NCBI GenBank assembly: GCA_964344055.1
Contig: CAYFLT010000003.1
Location: forward strand, 84,388-148,387
Length of the DNA: 64,000 nucleotides
Source: OFTM10 sp964344055
Lineage (GTDB): Bacteria; Actinomycetota; Acidimicrobiia; Acidimicrobiales; Aldehydirespiratoraceae
Reading direction: 5' to 3'
Below the pieces are notes generated by a model. That model saw nothing but the letters and a program-made list of their open reading frames with translations. It was not told where the DNA came from and searched no databases. The stretch's first letter is position 1, and each line of letters starts with the position of its first letter. Shown here piece by piece: positions 9,012-16,746 of this stretch. The position numbers were made by a program, and so were the translations under genes.

Positions 9012-9853
9012 TCAGAGGCCGCGGCGGAGTTCGCCGAGGTCCTGGAAGTCCGGGTTGCGGCCCTCGGCCTGGGCGGTGAACGACTCCATCATGTCGCCCG
9101 GCTGGAACACATGCCGGCCTGCCACGTCGCGATGTAGTTCAGCGAGTCGGCCACGGAATGATCACGGGCGAAGTTGATCATCTCCTTGGTGCCGTGGATC
9201 GCGAGCGGCGACTTGGATGCGATCTCGGCTGCTATCTCGTGGACCGCGGTGAGCATCGTGTCTTGGTCGGCGAAGACCTCGTTGACCAGCCCGACCTCGG
9301 CGGCCCGCTCGGCCGACATGCGGCGGCCGGTGTAGGCGAGCTCTCTCACGACGCCTTCGGGGATCAGTTTCGGCAGCCGCTGGAGCGTGCCGACGTCTGC
9401 GGTCATCCCGATGTTGATCTCCTGGATGCAGAACCATGCGTTCTCGGTGGCATACCGGCAGTCGGCTGCGGTGACCATGTCGACCGCGCCGCCGACCACC
9501 CCACCCTGCATCGCCGCCAGCACCGGCATCCGGGCGTTCTCCAGCACGCCGAACGTGTTCTGGAGGTGCAACACGTTGAGCCTCAGTTGGGCCCGCAACC
9601 GGCCGACCTCGGTCTCGCGGTCGCCGTCGAGGGATCCACCGGTGAAGACGCTGAGATCCATCCCGGAGCAGAAGTGCTTCCCGGTCGACGACAGCACGAT
9701 CACCCGAGCCTGGCCCTGATCGGAGATGTCCTGGACGATCTGGGGCAGCTCGCTCCAGAACTCCGGGATCATCGAGTTGAACTTGTCCGGACGGTTGAGG
9801 CGGACGTGCGCGACGCCCTCGGTCTCCTCGACCTCGAAGCAGGTGTATCCCAT
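9012..9853 (-). CDS. Enoyl-CoA hydratase/isomerase family protein (dienoyl-CoA isomerase-like), frameshifted at 3' end
   Basis: A crotonase-fold enzyme acting on acyl-CoA in fatty-acid breakdown. The oxyanion-hole segments HFCSGMDL and MQGGVVGGAVDMVTAADCRY are present. FCIQEINIGMTADVGTLQRLP closely resembles the Asp/Glu/Asp active site of delta3,5-delta2,4-dienoyl-CoA isomerases (ECH1 type). The uninterrupted frame stops at 9089 after IATWQAGM. Skipping the two bases 9108-9109 (a TG repeated in ATGTGTTCC) restores FQPGDMMESFTAQAEGRNPD and a normal end at 9012. The break is a sequencing error or a recent mutation. It is the last gene of the TetR/ferritin-like operon. Confidence 0.83.
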
Positions 9854-9862
9854 GGCCGGAGA

Positions 9863-10996
9863 CTACTGGTCGGCGGTGGCGGCGACCTCGTCGCTGACGT
9901 CGTAGTCGATGAACTCCGCGCCGGTGTCGGGCATGTGTTCGAACTCGATCACGCCGATCTCGGTGAACTTCTCCCGAAGCCAGGCATCACCCGCGTCGAG
10001 CAGGCCGAGCTTGCGGCAGTTCGGGACGATCTTGGAGAAGAGCATCCGCTGGAAGACCTTGGCCTCCTCCGGTGCGTCGAGCAGCCGCTTGCACATCTCG
10101 CGTGTGTCGACGCCCATGTGTTCCCACACCTCCTGCTGCAGGAAACGGTCCCGCATGCGCAGGGCGGCCTCGAACGCGAACTCCTGACGGTGCCGGATGT
10201 CGGCCGCCGACATGTCCTGGTACACCTCCTGGAGGCTGAGGACGCCGAATGCCACATGACGGGCCTCGTCGCTCATGACATACCGGAGGAGCTTCTTCAG
10301 GAGCGGCTCCTCGGTGAAGTCGTGCATGAACCCGAACGCCGCCAGCGCGAGCCCCTCGACCATGATCTGCATGCCGAGGTAGGTCATGTCCCACTCGCCG
10401 TCGTTGATGATGTCGTCGAGCAGCAGGCCGAGATGCGGGTTGATCGGGTATCCCCCCTCGAGCTTCTCGTCGAGATAGCGGGCGAACACCTCGACGTGGC
10501 GGGCCTCGTCGATCACCTGGGTGGCGGCGTAGTACTTGGCGTCGATCCACGGGACGGTCTCGACGATCTTGGCGGTACAGAGCAGTGCACCCTGCTCGCC
10601 GTGCATGAACTGGCTCAGCCGCCACTTCGAGGACTGGAGGCCGAATTCGGCCCACTCGTCGTCGCCCCACTTGTAGAGCGGGGAGGTCGGATCGTCGGTG
10701 ACATCGGGGTTGAGCTGGAGCTCGGCCTGGAGGTTGAGGGCCTGGTAGGGATCGACCTCGATCGACCAGTCGAGATCGGTCGAGGCGTTCCACTGGCTGG
10801 TCTTCGCCTTCTCGTACAACTTGTCGAGCTTGGCTCGTTCGCCCTTGTCGTAGTTCCAGGTGAAGATCGCATCCGCGTTGTCCTGGACGAGGTGGACCAG
10901 TTCGTCGGCGTTCGAGTAGTCCTTGGCGGCCTCCATGATCGCGTCGACGTCGTTGGCGTCGTCGCGGCCGATGATGTCGTAGTCGGTGTTGGTCAT
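9863..10996 (-). CDS. Ferritin-like di-iron protein (function unassigned)
   Basis: A 377-aa soluble, mostly helical protein with a ribonucleotide-reductase-R2/ferritin-like metal site. The two ExxH motifs are VIDEARHVEVF and SDEARHVAFG, about 75 residues apart. Each is preceded by a candidate Glu ligand, in HGEQGALL and IMVEGLAL respectively, the E..ExxH..E..ExxH pattern of di-iron oxygenases and R2-like oxidases. The substrate is unknown. Position between a TetR gene and an acyl-CoA isomerase suggests lipid-related chemistry, by inference only. The ATG overlaps the tetR stop (TGATG), and AAGGAA lies upstream, so translation is coupled to the regulator. Confidence 0.8.
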   Translation of the reverse strand: MTNTDYDIIGRDDANDVDAIMEAAKDYSNADELVHLVQDNADAIFTWNYDKGERAKLDKLYEKAKTSQWNASTDLDWSIEVDPYQALNLQAELQLNPDVTDDPTSPLYKWGDDEWAEFGLQSSKWRLSQFMHGEQGALLCTAKIVETVPWIDAKYYAATQVIDEARHVEVFARYLDEKLEGGYPINPHLGLLLDDIINDGEWDMTYLGMQIMVEGLALAAFGFMHDFTEEPLLKKLLRYVMSDEARHVAFGVLSLQEVYQDMSAADIRHRQEFAFEAALRMRDRFLQQEVWEHMGVDTREMCKRLLDAPEEAKVFQRMLFSKIVPNCRKLGLLDAGDAWLREKFTEIGVIEFEHMPDTGAEFIDYDVSDEVAATADQ

Positions 10997-11640
10997 CAGG
11001 GCTGTTCCTTGTGGGGTGTGAGCGGGGGGATCGACGCCGGGGTGGACTCGGGAAGGGCCGCACTGACCACGCGCCGAATCACCGTGGACCATCCATCGAC
11101 GTCCGGGAGCGGTTTCTGGATGCTGGCGAGGGTGACGAAGCCGAGGGAGATCGCATGGCACAGGGTGACGATCGCCTCCGTCGAGAGCCCGGGGTCGACC
11201 AGACCGTCGTCCTTGCCCTGTTCGATCACCCGAGCCAGGTGCTTTTCCTGGTCCTGCACCCGATCGAGCAGCATGATTCGGAAGTCGTCGTCGCGACGGG
11301 CTGCGGCAAGAGCCTCCATCAACAATGCATCGGCGGCGGCATCGCGGTCGAGCAGATCGGCGCCGAGGGATTCCAGGATCTCGGACACCGCGGCGCCGGG
11401 ACCGCTGTCGAGGAGCATCGCCACCTCCTCGGCCATGACCAGATCGAGGGCGTCGAGCAGCATCTCCTGCTTGCCGGACCACCGCGAGTAGATCGCGCCG
11501 GTGGTGACCCCGGCCCGGCGAGCGATGGCCGCGACCCCGGCCTTGTCGAGCCCGCGCTCGCTGAAGACCTCGATGGCACCGCGAAGGAGCCGGTCGGTGA
11601 GCTGGTCGTGATCGGTGAGCGCGACGTCGACGGCAGTCAT
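10996..11640 (-). CDS. TetR/AcrR-family transcriptional regulator
   Basis: A 214-aa repressor-type protein. The N-terminal helix-turn-helix is visible in GAIEVFSERGLDKAGVAAIA followed by RRAGVTTGAIYSRWSGKQEML, the TetR signature. The ligand domain has no recognisable specificity. It is the first gene of an operon with the ferritin-like and crotonase genes and diverges from a LysE-type exporter. A palindrome at 11651-11666, 11 bp upstream of its ATG, is a candidate operator for both directions. The C-terminus overlaps the next gene's start by one base. Confidence 0.9.
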   Translation of the reverse strand: MTAVDVALTDHDQLTDRLLRGAIEVFSERGLDKAGVAAIARRAGVTTGAIYSRWSGKQEMLLDALDLVMAEEVAMLLDSGPGAAVSEILESLGADLLDRDAAADALLMEALAAARRDDDFRIMLLDRVQDQEKHLARVIEQGKDDGLVDPGLSTEAIVTLCHAISLGFVTLASIQKPLPDVDGWSTVIRRVVSAALPESTPASIPPLTPHKEQP

Positions 11641-11650
11641 TCCGCACGAT

Positions 11651-11666
11651 GATAACGACTATTATC
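11651..11666. promoter_or_regulatory. Candidate TetR operator (inverted repeat)
   Basis: GATAACGACTATTATC is a 6-4-6 inverted repeat, GATAAC and the reverse complement of GATAAT, with one mismatch. It lies in the 66-bp gap between the divergent tetR and lysE-type genes, where an autoregulatory operator is expected. It is strikingly AT-rich for this genome. Confidence 0.5.
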
Positions 11667-11706
11667 GGCAGGTCAAGTTCCCGTTGCCGACCTATCCTCC
11701 CCGCCG

Positions 11707-12327
11707 ATGCCGACCTCTTCCGCGCTGATCGCCTTCGCCGCCTTCTCCGTCGCGGTGGTGGTCGTGCCGGGTCCGAGCGTGTTGTTCATCATCGGCCGCG
11801 GGGTCGCACTCGGGCGACGGGCTGCCCTCCTCACCGTCGTCGGCAACACCGGTGGGGCCATGGTCATGGTCCTGGTCGTGGCGGTCGGGCTCGGCCCCCT
11901 GCTCGACCGGTCAGATCGACTCTTCGACACCTTGCGATGGGCCGGCGCCGCCTACCTCATCTGGCTCGGGCTCACCGCGATCCGTGACCGGGCGACGGCG
12001 GCCGAGCCGGACCCGACCGCCATGAGCTCCGACGCGGGGCGCCATCTCCGCGACGGATTCGTCGTCGGGGCCACCAATCCCAAGCTCGCGGTGTTCCTCG
12101 CCGCGGTACTCCCCCAGTTCGTCGAGGGTGACCGCAGCACCATCGCCCAGATCGCGGTGCTCGGCGCCGTCTTCGCGATCGTCGCCCTCGTCTGCGACGG
12201 GGCGTGGGGTGTCGCCGCCGGTTCGGCCCGTCACTGGATAGGCCGCTCTCCGCGGCGATTGGAGCGACTCACCGTGGCGGGAGGGGTGATCATGATCGCG
12301 GTCGGCCTGACCGTCGCCATCCACTAG
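11707..12327 (+). CDS. LysE/RhtB-family amino-acid exporter
   Basis: A 206-aa inner-membrane protein with six hydrophobic segments. The family signature near the N-terminus is VVVVPGPSVLFIIGRGVALG, and GATNPKLAVFLAAVLPQF lies after the central loop; both are typical of the LysE/RhtB/CadD translocators that export amino acids or homoserine lactones. Length is standard. It is divergent from a tetR gene across a short gap with a candidate operator, so induction through that regulator is likely. The stop codon lies inside a 14-bp tandem duplication. Confidence 0.88.
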   Translation: MPTSSALIAFAAFSVAVVVVPGPSVLFIIGRGVALGRRAALLTVVGNTGGAMVMVLVVAVGLGPLLDRSDRLFDTLRWAGAAYLIWLGLTAIRDRATAAEPDPTAMSSDAGRHLRDGFVVGATNPKLAVFLAAVLPQFVEGDRSTIAQIAVLGAVFAIVALVCDGAWGVAAGSARHWIGRSPRRLERLTVAGGVIMIAVGLTVAIH

Positions 12328-12346
12328 CCAGTATCCACTAGCCAGT
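12319..12346. repeat. Perfect 14-bp tandem duplication over the exporter stop codon
   Basis: The unit ATCCACTAGCCAGT occurs twice head to tail (12319-12332, 12333-12346). The first copy includes the last codons and TAG of the LysE-type gene; the second is intergenic. Also visible is CCACT-AGCC-AGTGG, a short inverted repeat. Confidence 0.9.
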
Positions 12347-12474
12347 GGCCCATACCAAACGAACGCTGTTCAGCGGAATTTCAACGAAAACCCGGGTCGA
12401 ACACCTCACTTCGGTCGGAGCATCGCCGACGGGCGTTTTACGACAACGGAGACGAACCGAAGGTGGGGCCTCCC

Positions 12475-14970
12475 GTGGATGACGAGCTTCTTCAGGACTT
12501 TCTGATCGAGAGTGGTGAGCTCATCGATCAGCTCGACCAGGACTTCGTGGAACTCGAATCGAACCCGACGTCACGCGACCTGCTCGCGGCCATCTTCCGT
12601 GGCATGCACACCATCAAGGGCACCGCCGGCTTCCTGGCCTTCGAGAACCTCGAGCGCCTCACCCACGCCGGCGAGAACCTCCTGAGCCTCCTGCGCGATG
12701 GGGCGCTGGAGCTCACCGGCGAGATGACCGACGCCCTGCTGGCCGTCGTCGACGCCACCCGAACGATGCTCGACTCGGTCGCCCAGTCGGGCTCTGACGG
12801 CACCGAGAGCTGGACCGAACTCATCGGCACCCTCCATCGACTCGCCGATCCCGACGCGGCCGCGTCCTCCACCGATGCCGGCCCGAGCGACGCTGAGTCC
12901 GACACGCCGGCCGAAGTGGCGGCATCCGAAGCAGCGGACTCCGCCACAGAAGCCCAGCCGGGAGAGATCGCCGCGGAGGAGCAGTCCGAGGACTCCGAGG
13001 AGTCCGACGCTGCACCGGCGGAGCCGGCTGACGCCGCGTCGACCGAAGAAGACGGCACTGCCGAGACCACCGAGGCCGCCGAGACCACCGAGGCCGTCGA
13101 GACTGCCGAGACCGGCGACACGACCGAGACGTCCGAAGCCACTCCGGACGAGGGGGCGACGGTCACCGAGCTGCGACCAGCCGACGTCACGCCACCAGCA
13201 GAAACACCACCCGCCGAAGCGCCGCCGGCCGCACCTGCACCGGCCGCCCCCGCCGCCGAGACCGAGGCCGCGCCAGCCGATGCCACCGAGGGCGCGGCGC
13301 TGAAGACGACCGACTCGACGATCCGAGTCGACGTCGATCTGCTCGATCGGCTGATGAACCTCACCGGCGAGTTGGTGCTGGCCCGCAACCAGGTCCTCCA
13401 GTTCCACGCCTCGACCGGCGATCCGATCTTCCACAACACGGCTCAGCAGCTCGATCTGATCACGACCGAGATGCAGGAGAGCGTGATGCAGACCCGGATG
13501 CAGCCGATCGGCAACATCTGGGCCAAGTTCCCGCGGATCGTCCGTGACCTCGCCTCGAGTCTCGACAAGCAGGTCGACCTCGTCATGACGGGCAAGGAGA
13601 CCGAACTCGACAAGACCCTCGTCGAGGCGATCAAGGACCCGCTGACCCACATCGTCCGCAACTCGGTCGACCACGGCATCGAGTCCCCCGCGGAGCGCGT
13701 TGCCGCCGGCAAGCCCGAGAAGGGTCGTCTCGAACTGCGCGCCTTCCACGAGGGCGGCCAGGTGATCATCGAGATCACCGACGACGGGAAGGGCCTGGAC
13801 GCCGAGAAGATCCGGGCGGCGGCCGTCCGCAAGGGCGTCATCACCGCCGAGAAGGCCGAGACGCTGTCCGAGAAGGCCGCCACCGAGCTCATCTGGCAGC
13901 CGGGCTTCTCCACCGCCGAGAAGGTCACGAACGTCAGCGGCCGAGGCGTCGGGATGGACGTCGTACGCACCAACGTCGAGAAGATCGGCGGTTCACTCGA
14001 CATCTCCACCGAGCTCGGGAAGGGCACCACGCTCACGGTGAAGATCCCCCTCACTCTGGCGATCATCCCCGCCCTCATCGTCACCTGTGACGACGACTTC
14101 TTCATGATCCCGCAGATCAACCTGGTCGAGGTCCTGCACATCGAGCCCGGGGACGAACCCGGAATCGAGTCGGTCGGCGACGCCGAGGTGTTCCGCCTCC
14201 GGGACAGCCTCCTCCCGATCGTCCATCTCCGTGAGGTGCTCGGGCTCGACAAGGCCTGCGACTTCCACGAGGAAGAGGGCACGAGCATCGTGGTCCTCAA
14301 CGCCGACGGTCACCTGTTCGGCATCGTCGTCGACCAGATCAACGACACCGAAGAGATCGTGGTGAAGCCGCTGGCTCCGAACCTCAAGCACCTGCTCCCC
14401 TTCGGTGGAACCACCATCATGGGCGATGGCACGGTGTCACTGATCCTCGACGCAATCGGGATCGCCCAGAGTGCCGACATCTTCACCGGCGAGGAAACCG
14501 CCGAGGAAGAGGAAGCCGCCGACTCCGGCGAACGCCGGCACGGGCCGACCACGGTCCTGGTGTCTCGCATCGGAGAGAGCCGAATCGCCATCCCGGTGGC
14601 CCTCGTGTCCCGCCTCGAGGAGATCGATCGGTCCAAGGTCGAGCGGGCCGGTGGACGACAGCTCGTGCAATACCGCGGTCGCCTGCTCAACCTCTTCCAC
14701 ATCGGCGAGGCGATCGGCTACCAGCACGACGAAGTCACCGACCCGACCATGCCGATGAGCGTCCTGGTCCACGAACGTGGAGACGAGCTCTACGGATTCG
14801 TCGTCGACGAGATCCTGGACGTCTTCGACGTGACCCTCGGTGTTTCCGACGAGACCACCGCGATCGGAGTCGCGGCCTCGGCCGTGATCGGCAACCGGGC
14901 CACCGACACCATCGACCTCGGCCAACTCCTCGACCTCATCGACCAGCGCGGCCTGCTCCAGACGGCCTGA
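12475..14970 (+). CDS. cheA: Chemotaxis histidine kinase CheA with tandem CheW-like domains
   Basis: An 831-aa cytoplasmic kinase that phosphorylates CheY and CheB under receptor control. Order: Hpt domain with phospho-His H45 in RGMHTIKGTAGF; a long Ala/Glu/Thr-rich acidic linker (about 125-275); dimerisation helices from VDLLDRLMNLTGELVLARNQ; GHKL ATPase with N-box HIVRNSVDHGIES and G-box SGRGVGMDVV; a CheW-like domain (about 525-665); then a second CheW-like domain (about 680-825) after a Glu-rich spacer. Most CheA proteins have one. The GTG at 12475 is chosen because AAGGTGG sits 8 nt upstream; an in-frame GTG at 12463 is less likely. First gene of the che operon. Confidence 0.93.
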   Translation: MDDELLQDFLIESGELIDQLDQDFVELESNPTSRDLLAAIFRGMHTIKGTAGFLAFENLERLTHAGENLLSLLRDGALELTGEMTDALLAVVDATRTMLDSVAQSGSDGTESWTELIGTLHRLADPDAAASSTDAGPSDAESDTPAEVAASEAADSATEAQPGEIAAEEQSEDSEESDAAPAEPADAASTEEDGTAETTEAAETTEAVETAETGDTTETSEATPDEGATVTELRPADVTPPAETPPAEAPPAAPAPAAPAAETEAAPADATEGAALKTTDSTIRVDVDLLDRLMNLTGELVLARNQVLQFHASTGDPIFHNTAQQLDLITTEMQESVMQTRMQPIGNIWAKFPRIVRDLASSLDKQVDLVMTGKETELDKTLVEAIKDPLTHIVRNSVDHGIESPAERVAAGKPEKGRLELRAFHEGGQVIIEITDDGKGLDAEKIRAAAVRKGVITAEKAETLSEKAATELIWQPGFSTAEKVTNVSGRGVGMDVVRTNVEKIGGSLDISTELGKGTTLTVKIPLTLAIIPALIVTCDDDFFMIPQINLVEVLHIEPGDEPGIESVGDAEVFRLRDSLLPIVHLREVLGLDKACDFHEEEGTSIVVLNADGHLFGIVVDQINDTEEIVVKPLAPNLKHLLPFGGTTIMGDGTVSLILDAIGIAQSADIFTGEETAEEEEAADSGERRHGPTTVLVSRIGESRIAIPVALVSRLEEIDRSKVERAGGRQLVQYRGRLLNLFHIGEAIGYQHDEVTDPTMPMSVLVHERGDELYGFVVDEILDVFDVTLGVSDETTAIGVAASAVIGNRATDTIDLGQLLDLIDQRGLLQTA

Positions 14971-14981
14971 AGGGACACACC

Positions 14982-15404
14982 ATGAGCACCCGCCTCTACG
15001 CCACATTCCACGTCGACAACACCTTCTTCGGCGTCGACGCCACCGACGTCCAGGAAGTCCTCCGGACCCAACCGATGACCCGGGTCCCTCTCGCCACCAG
15101 CGAGNNNNNNNNNNACCTCCGGGGTCAGGTCGTCGTCGCCATCGACCTCCGCGAACGACTCGGCTACGACGCGCCTGGAGAGGACGTCCAACAGCTCAAT
15201 GTGGTCGTTCGAACCGAGCACGGTCCGGTCAGTCTCATCGTCGACGACATCGATGATGTGCTCGAGGCCGACGACGACCTTCTCGAGTCCCCGCCCGCAA
15301 CCCTCCGGGGCCCCACCAAAGATCTGGTAACTGCCGTCCACAAGCTCGACGATCAGCTGCTGCTCGTCGTCGACGTGAAACGCACCGTCCAGACCGCGGC
15401 CTGA
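14982..15404 (+). CDS. cheW: Chemotaxis coupling protein CheW
   Basis: A 140-aa cytoplasmic adaptor linking CheA to chemoreceptors. The sequence follows the CheW fold: YATFHVDNTFFGVDATDVQE, then LRGQVVVAIDLRERLG after the gap, and VSLIVDDIDDVLE. The 10-N run at 15105-15114 removes the strand that normally reads close to VRGLIN before LRG; frame is kept at the nominal length. AAGGGA lies upstream of the ATG, 11 nt after cheA. Confidence 0.92.
   Translation: MSTRLYATFHVDNTFFGVDATDVQEVLRTQPMTRVPLATSEXXXXLRGQVVVAIDLRERLGYDAPGEDVQQLNVVVRTEHGPVSLIVDDIDDVLEADDDLLESPPATLRGPTKDLVTAVHKLDDQLLLVVDVKRTVQTAA
15105..15114. other. Run of 10 N (assembly gap) inside cheW
   Basis: It falls between LATSE and LRGQVV, where CheW proteins have a short conserved segment. 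A few codons are probably missing. Confidence 0.95.
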
Positions 15405-15519
15405 GCCGCTCCCCAACCACCGTCAACACCCGAACCAACCCCAGCTACACGGCCCCCCCCGACGTCACCGCCGAGGAACGAACCAACGGTTCGGGCCTGC
15501 CAACCAGAAAGGAACCATC

Positions 15520-16746
15520 GTGGCTACGACCACCAAGGCCCGGCCCCAGACCAATGGATCATCGGGAACCGCTGCCGCCACCAAGAAGCGCCTGAGCGAG
15601 CTCGAGGCTCGCATGGACGCACTCTCCCGCTCCCAGGCCGTCATCGAGTTCGAGCTCGACGGCACGATCATCGACGCCAACGAGAACTTCCTGTCGGTGG
15701 TCGGCTACGCACACGACGAGATCGTGGGCAAGCACCACTCCATGTTCGTCAGTGCCGACGAGGCCCGCTCCGAGGCCTACGAGGACTTCTGGACCGCCCT
15801 GCGGGCCGGTGAGTTCCAGGGCGGTGAGTTCTGCCGGGTCGCCAAAGACGGATCCGAGGTGTGGATCCAGGCCACCTACAACCCACTTCTCGACGACAAG
15901 GGGCAGCCGTACAAGATCGTCAAGTACGCCTCGGACTGCACCGAGCGAGTCCAGCGTGCCCAGCAGGCCGCCCAGCTCCGTTCGATGGTCGAGCAGGCCC
16001 CGATCAACATGATGATGGTCGACCGGGACCTCACGCTCACCTACATGAACAAGCGGTCGACCGAGACCCTGCGTAGCCTGCAGCACCTGCTGCCTGTCCA
16101 GGTCGACGACATGATCGGCCACAGCATCGACGCCTTCCACAAGAACCCGGCCCACCAGCAGGCACTTCTCGGCGATGCCGCCAACCTGCCGCACAGCGCC
16201 ATCATCTCCCTGGGAGACGAGGCCCTCGACCTGCTCGTGTCGGCGATCTACGACGACGACGGCGCCTACGTCGGCTCGATGGCGAACTGGGAGGTGACCA
16301 CCGAGAAGCTCGAGCAGGAGCGTGAGGCAGCCCGCCTGCGCTCGATGGTGGAGCAGGCCCCGATCAACATGATGCTGGTCGACCTCGACCGAACCCTCTT
16401 GTACATCAACAAGCGGTCCGAGGAGACCCTGAAGTCGATCGAGCACCTGCTGCCGATGCCCGTGGACGACATGATCGGCCAGTCGATCGACGCCTTCCAC
16501 AAGAACCCGGCCCACCAGGAAGCGATCCTCAGCGACGCCTCCAACCTCCCCCACACGGCCATCATCCAGCTGGCCGAAGAGGAACTGGACCTCATGGTCT
16601 CGCCGGTCTTCGACAACAACGGCCAGTACATCGCCGCGATGGCGAGAAGCTCGCCAAGGAACGCCACGAGGCCCACTTCTCCCAGGTCATCGCCGAGGTC
16701 ATCGAAGCAGCCGCCCACGGCGACCTCACCCAGGAGATCGAGCTGA
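15520..16746 (+). CDS. Soluble PAS chemoreceptor, N-terminal (sensor) part of a frameshifted gene
   Basis: This encodes three PAS-type domains of a methyl-accepting chemotaxis protein. PAS1 (about residues 35-145, FELDGTIIDANENFLSVVGY) is canonical, with the C-terminal YKIVKYASDCTE. PAS2 and PAS3 are a 120-residue tandem duplication, each with QAPINMM, NKRS, DDMIG and IDAFHKNPAHQ. No membrane segments, so a cytosolic receptor. Sense coding ends at codon 374 (ATG at 16639). Relative to the preceding repeat copy, 19 nt are missing there, so the frame turns to nonsense and stops at 16746, while the receptor continues in another frame. Start GTG with AAAGGAA upstream. Confidence 0.85.
   Translation: MATTTKARPQTNGSSGTAAATKKRLSELEARMDALSRSQAVIEFELDGTIIDANENFLSVVGYAHDEIVGKHHSMFVSADEARSEAYEDFWTALRAGEFQGGEFCRVAKDGSEVWIQATYNPLLDDKGQPYKIVKYASDCTERVQRAQQAAQLRSMVEQAPINMMMVDRDLTLTYMNKRSTETLRSLQHLLPVQVDDMIGHSIDAFHKNPAHQQALLGDAANLPHSAIISLGDEALDLLVSAIYDDDGAYVGSMANWEVTTEKLEQEREAARLRSMVEQAPINMMLVDLDRTLLYINKRSEETLKSIEHLLPMPVDDMIGQSIDAFHKNPAHQEAILSDASNLPHTAIIQLAEEELDLMVSPVFDNNGQYIAAMARSSPRNATRPTSPRSSPRSSKQPPTATSPRRSS
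15979..16566 (+). repeat. Near-identical direct repeats (PAS2/PAS3) with 360-bp period
   Basis: About 228 bp at 15979-16206 is repeated at 16339-16566 with a 360-bp offset, for example GAGCAGGCCCCGATCAACAT in both. Such repeats promote collapse or misassembly and real recombination; the 19-nt deletion occurs at the end of the second copy. Confidence 0.85.

Noticed and set aside
9158..11491. 777-codon open frame on the plus strand
   Set aside because: Antisense to the crotonase, ferritin-like and tetR genes, all with clear family motifs.
12328..12474. Sigma-28 (WhiG/FliA) promoter upstream of cheA
   Set aside because: GCCGACGG near 12425 weakly resembles the -10, but no matching -35 lies 15 nt upstream.
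15979..16566. Possible mobile or CRISPR-like repeat
   Set aside because: Only two long copies with 360-bp period, fully inside a gene; they are duplicated PAS domains.
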